Below are positions 40,734 to 41,637 of a stretch of DNA of 41,637 nucleotides, piece after piece. Below the pieces are notes generated by a model that saw only the letters and a list, made by a program, of their open reading frames with translations, was not told where the DNA came from and did no database searches. Origin of the DNA: Erythrobacter donghaensis (GTDB lineage: Bacteria > Pseudomonadota > Alphaproteobacteria > Sphingomonadales > Sphingomonadaceae); NCBI RefSeq assembly GCF_001557325.1, contig NZ_LSJS01000298.1, forward strand, positions 1 through 41,637, written 5' to 3'. Both the position numbers and the translations under genes were made by a program. How positions within the stretch are numbered: the first letter of the stretch is position 1; each line of letters opens with the position of its first letter.

Positions 40734-41637
40734 ACGCGCCCACGATCATCAGTCTGGGCTGCCGCATGAACATCGCGGAGAGCGAGCGGATGCGCGCGAT
40801 GCTGGCGGGCGAGGACGATCTGGTCGTGGTCAATTCCTGCGCGGTCACCGCCGAGGCGCTGCGCCAGACCCGGCAGGCGATTCGCCGCGCGCGCCGCGAT
40901 CACCCGCAAGCGCGGCTGGTGGTGACGGGCTGTGCGGCGGAGATCGACCGCGCCGCGATCGGCGCGATGGATGAGGTCGACGCGCTGGTCGCCAACGCCG
41001 CCAAGCTCGATCCGCGCGCGTGGAACGTGCCGGGCGAAGCGCCACCCCTCGCCCCGGCCCGCACCCGCGCCTTCGTCGCGGTGCAGAACGGCTGCGATCA
41101 TGCCTGCACCTTCTGCGTCATTCCGCAAGGGCGGGGCGCGAGCCGGTCGCTGACGGTGCCGCGGGTGCTCGGCGAGATCGGGGCCCATCTGGCGGCGGGC
41201 GCGCGCGAGGTGGTGTTGACCGGCGTCGATCTCACCTCCTGGGGCCATGATCTGCCCGGTTCCCCGCGGCTCGGCGCGCTGGTCGCAGCGATCCTCGCGG
41301 CCTTCCCCGCCCTTTCCCGCCTGCGCCTTTCATCGGTTGACGGGATCGAGATCGACCCGTTGCTGTTCGACCTCCTCGCGGGCGAGACGCGGGTGATGCC
41401 GCACCTCCACCTCTCGCTCCAGCACGGGGCGGACCTGATCCTCAAGCGCATGAAGCGGCGGCACCTCAGGGCGGACGCGGTTGAACTGGTGGCGCGGCTG
41501 AAGGCGCTGCGCCCGGAGATCGCGGTGGGGGCGGACCTGATCGCCGGCTTCCCGACCGAGACCGCGGCGCACCATGCCGAGAACCTCGCCATCATCGACG
41601 AACTGGACATCGTCCACGCCCACGTCTTCCCCTACTC
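40730..41637 (+). CDS. mtaB: tRNA t6A37 methylthiotransferase MtaB, 5' part (cut by window edge)
   Basis: The first 302 codons of a radical-SAM methylthiotransferase that converts t6A37 to ms2t6A37 in tRNA. The N-terminal domain has its three cluster cysteines (Cys11, Cys37, Cys68). The radical-SAM motif C-x3-C-x2-C is Cys122, Cys126, Cys129 (NGCDHACTFCVIPQGRG). The VVLTGVDLTSWG and HLHLSLQHGAD segments are typical of the MtaB rather than MiaB branch. The start is a TTG at 40730 in the overlap TTGA with the dapF stop. The C-terminal TRAM region lies outside the window. Confidence 0.92.
   Translation, partial: MNAPTIISLGCRMNIAESERMRAMLAGEDDLVVVNSCAVTAEALRQTRQAIRRARRDHPQARLVVTGCAAEIDRAAIGAMDEVDALVANAAKLDPRAWNVPGEAPPLAPARTRAFVAVQNGCDHACTFCVIPQGRGASRSLTVPRVLGEIGAHLAAGAREVVLTGVDLTSWGHDLPGSPRLGALVAAILAAFPALSRLRLSSVDGIEIDPLLFDLLAGETRVMPHLHLSLQHGADLILKRMKRRHLRADAVELVARLKALRPEIAVGADLIAGFPTETAAHHAENLAIIDELDIVHAHVFPY

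Noticed and set aside
1..41637. CRISPR arrays, insertion sequences or transposase genes
   Set aside because: No regularly spaced repeats and no transposase-like protein were seen on either strand.

Overview
The window looks like a junction between an alphaproteobacterial chromosome and an integrated mobile element. The high GC content, the housekeeping proteins (AcpP, FabF, MltG, AspS, Rnd, OxyR, PgsA, DapF, MtaB), the paired TonB receptors and the sphingomonad-style LuxI/PhyH pair suggest a member of the Sphingomonadales, perhaps Erythrobacteraceae. This assignment rests on recognition of protein families, not on a database search.

Positions 1 to about 22.94 kb appear to be one end of an integrative (conjugative) element inserted at the 3' end of an elongator tRNA-Met(CAT) gene (22942-23018, minus strand). 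A P4-type tyrosine integrase lies just inside that end. At the far left, still inside the element, is a minus-strand transfer and regulatory block: an XRE regulator, LuxR, LuxI, a phytanoyl-CoA-dioxygenase-like protein, a small winged-helix protein of excisionase type, a TraF-like S26 peptidase and the start of a lytic transglycosylase. The order luxR-luxI-(phyH)-xis-traF suggests quorum-controlled excision and transfer. The rest of the transfer machinery and the second attachment site would lie left of the window.

Between 4.2 and 21.1 kb is a catabolic cargo: an alpha-methylacyl-CoA racemase (CaiB/BaiF), a divergent LysR regulator, two TonB-dependent receptors (one broken by an in-frame amber codon), an operon acyl-CoA ligase / enoyl-CoA hydratase / SCP2-type thiolase / acyl-CoA dehydrogenase / MFE-2-like dehydrogenase, and a GMC alcohol oxidase/dehydrogenase with an aldehyde dehydrogenase. 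Together these could convert a primary alcohol to aldehyde, acid and acyl-CoA, racemise a 2-methyl centre and shorten the chain by beta-oxidation. The racemase, SCP2-type thiolase and MFE-2-type dehydrogenase are the bacterial counterparts of the peroxisomal branched-chain pathway, so an isoprenoid or sterol-side-chain-like substrate is the leading inference. A 41-bp element with the same length and a shared ungapped pattern occurs four times (5540, 8886, 15003, 21047), always in the same orientation upstream of these minus-strand genes. One copy overlaps the start of the LysR gene. It is the best candidate for the regulon's operator and promoter.

From 23 kb to the right end is ordinary core chromosome: LigT-like protein, mltG, fabF and acpP; a periplasmic TPR-like protein; an acetylpolyamine-amidohydrolase-like deacetylase; aspS; rnd; oxyR; pgsA; an LplT-like transporter; a ThDP-dependent enzyme; a CsbD-like stress protein; an EVE protein; a GGDEF-EAL protein; dapF; and the 5' part of mtaB, cut by the window edge. 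No CRISPR array, rRNA or transposase was seen.
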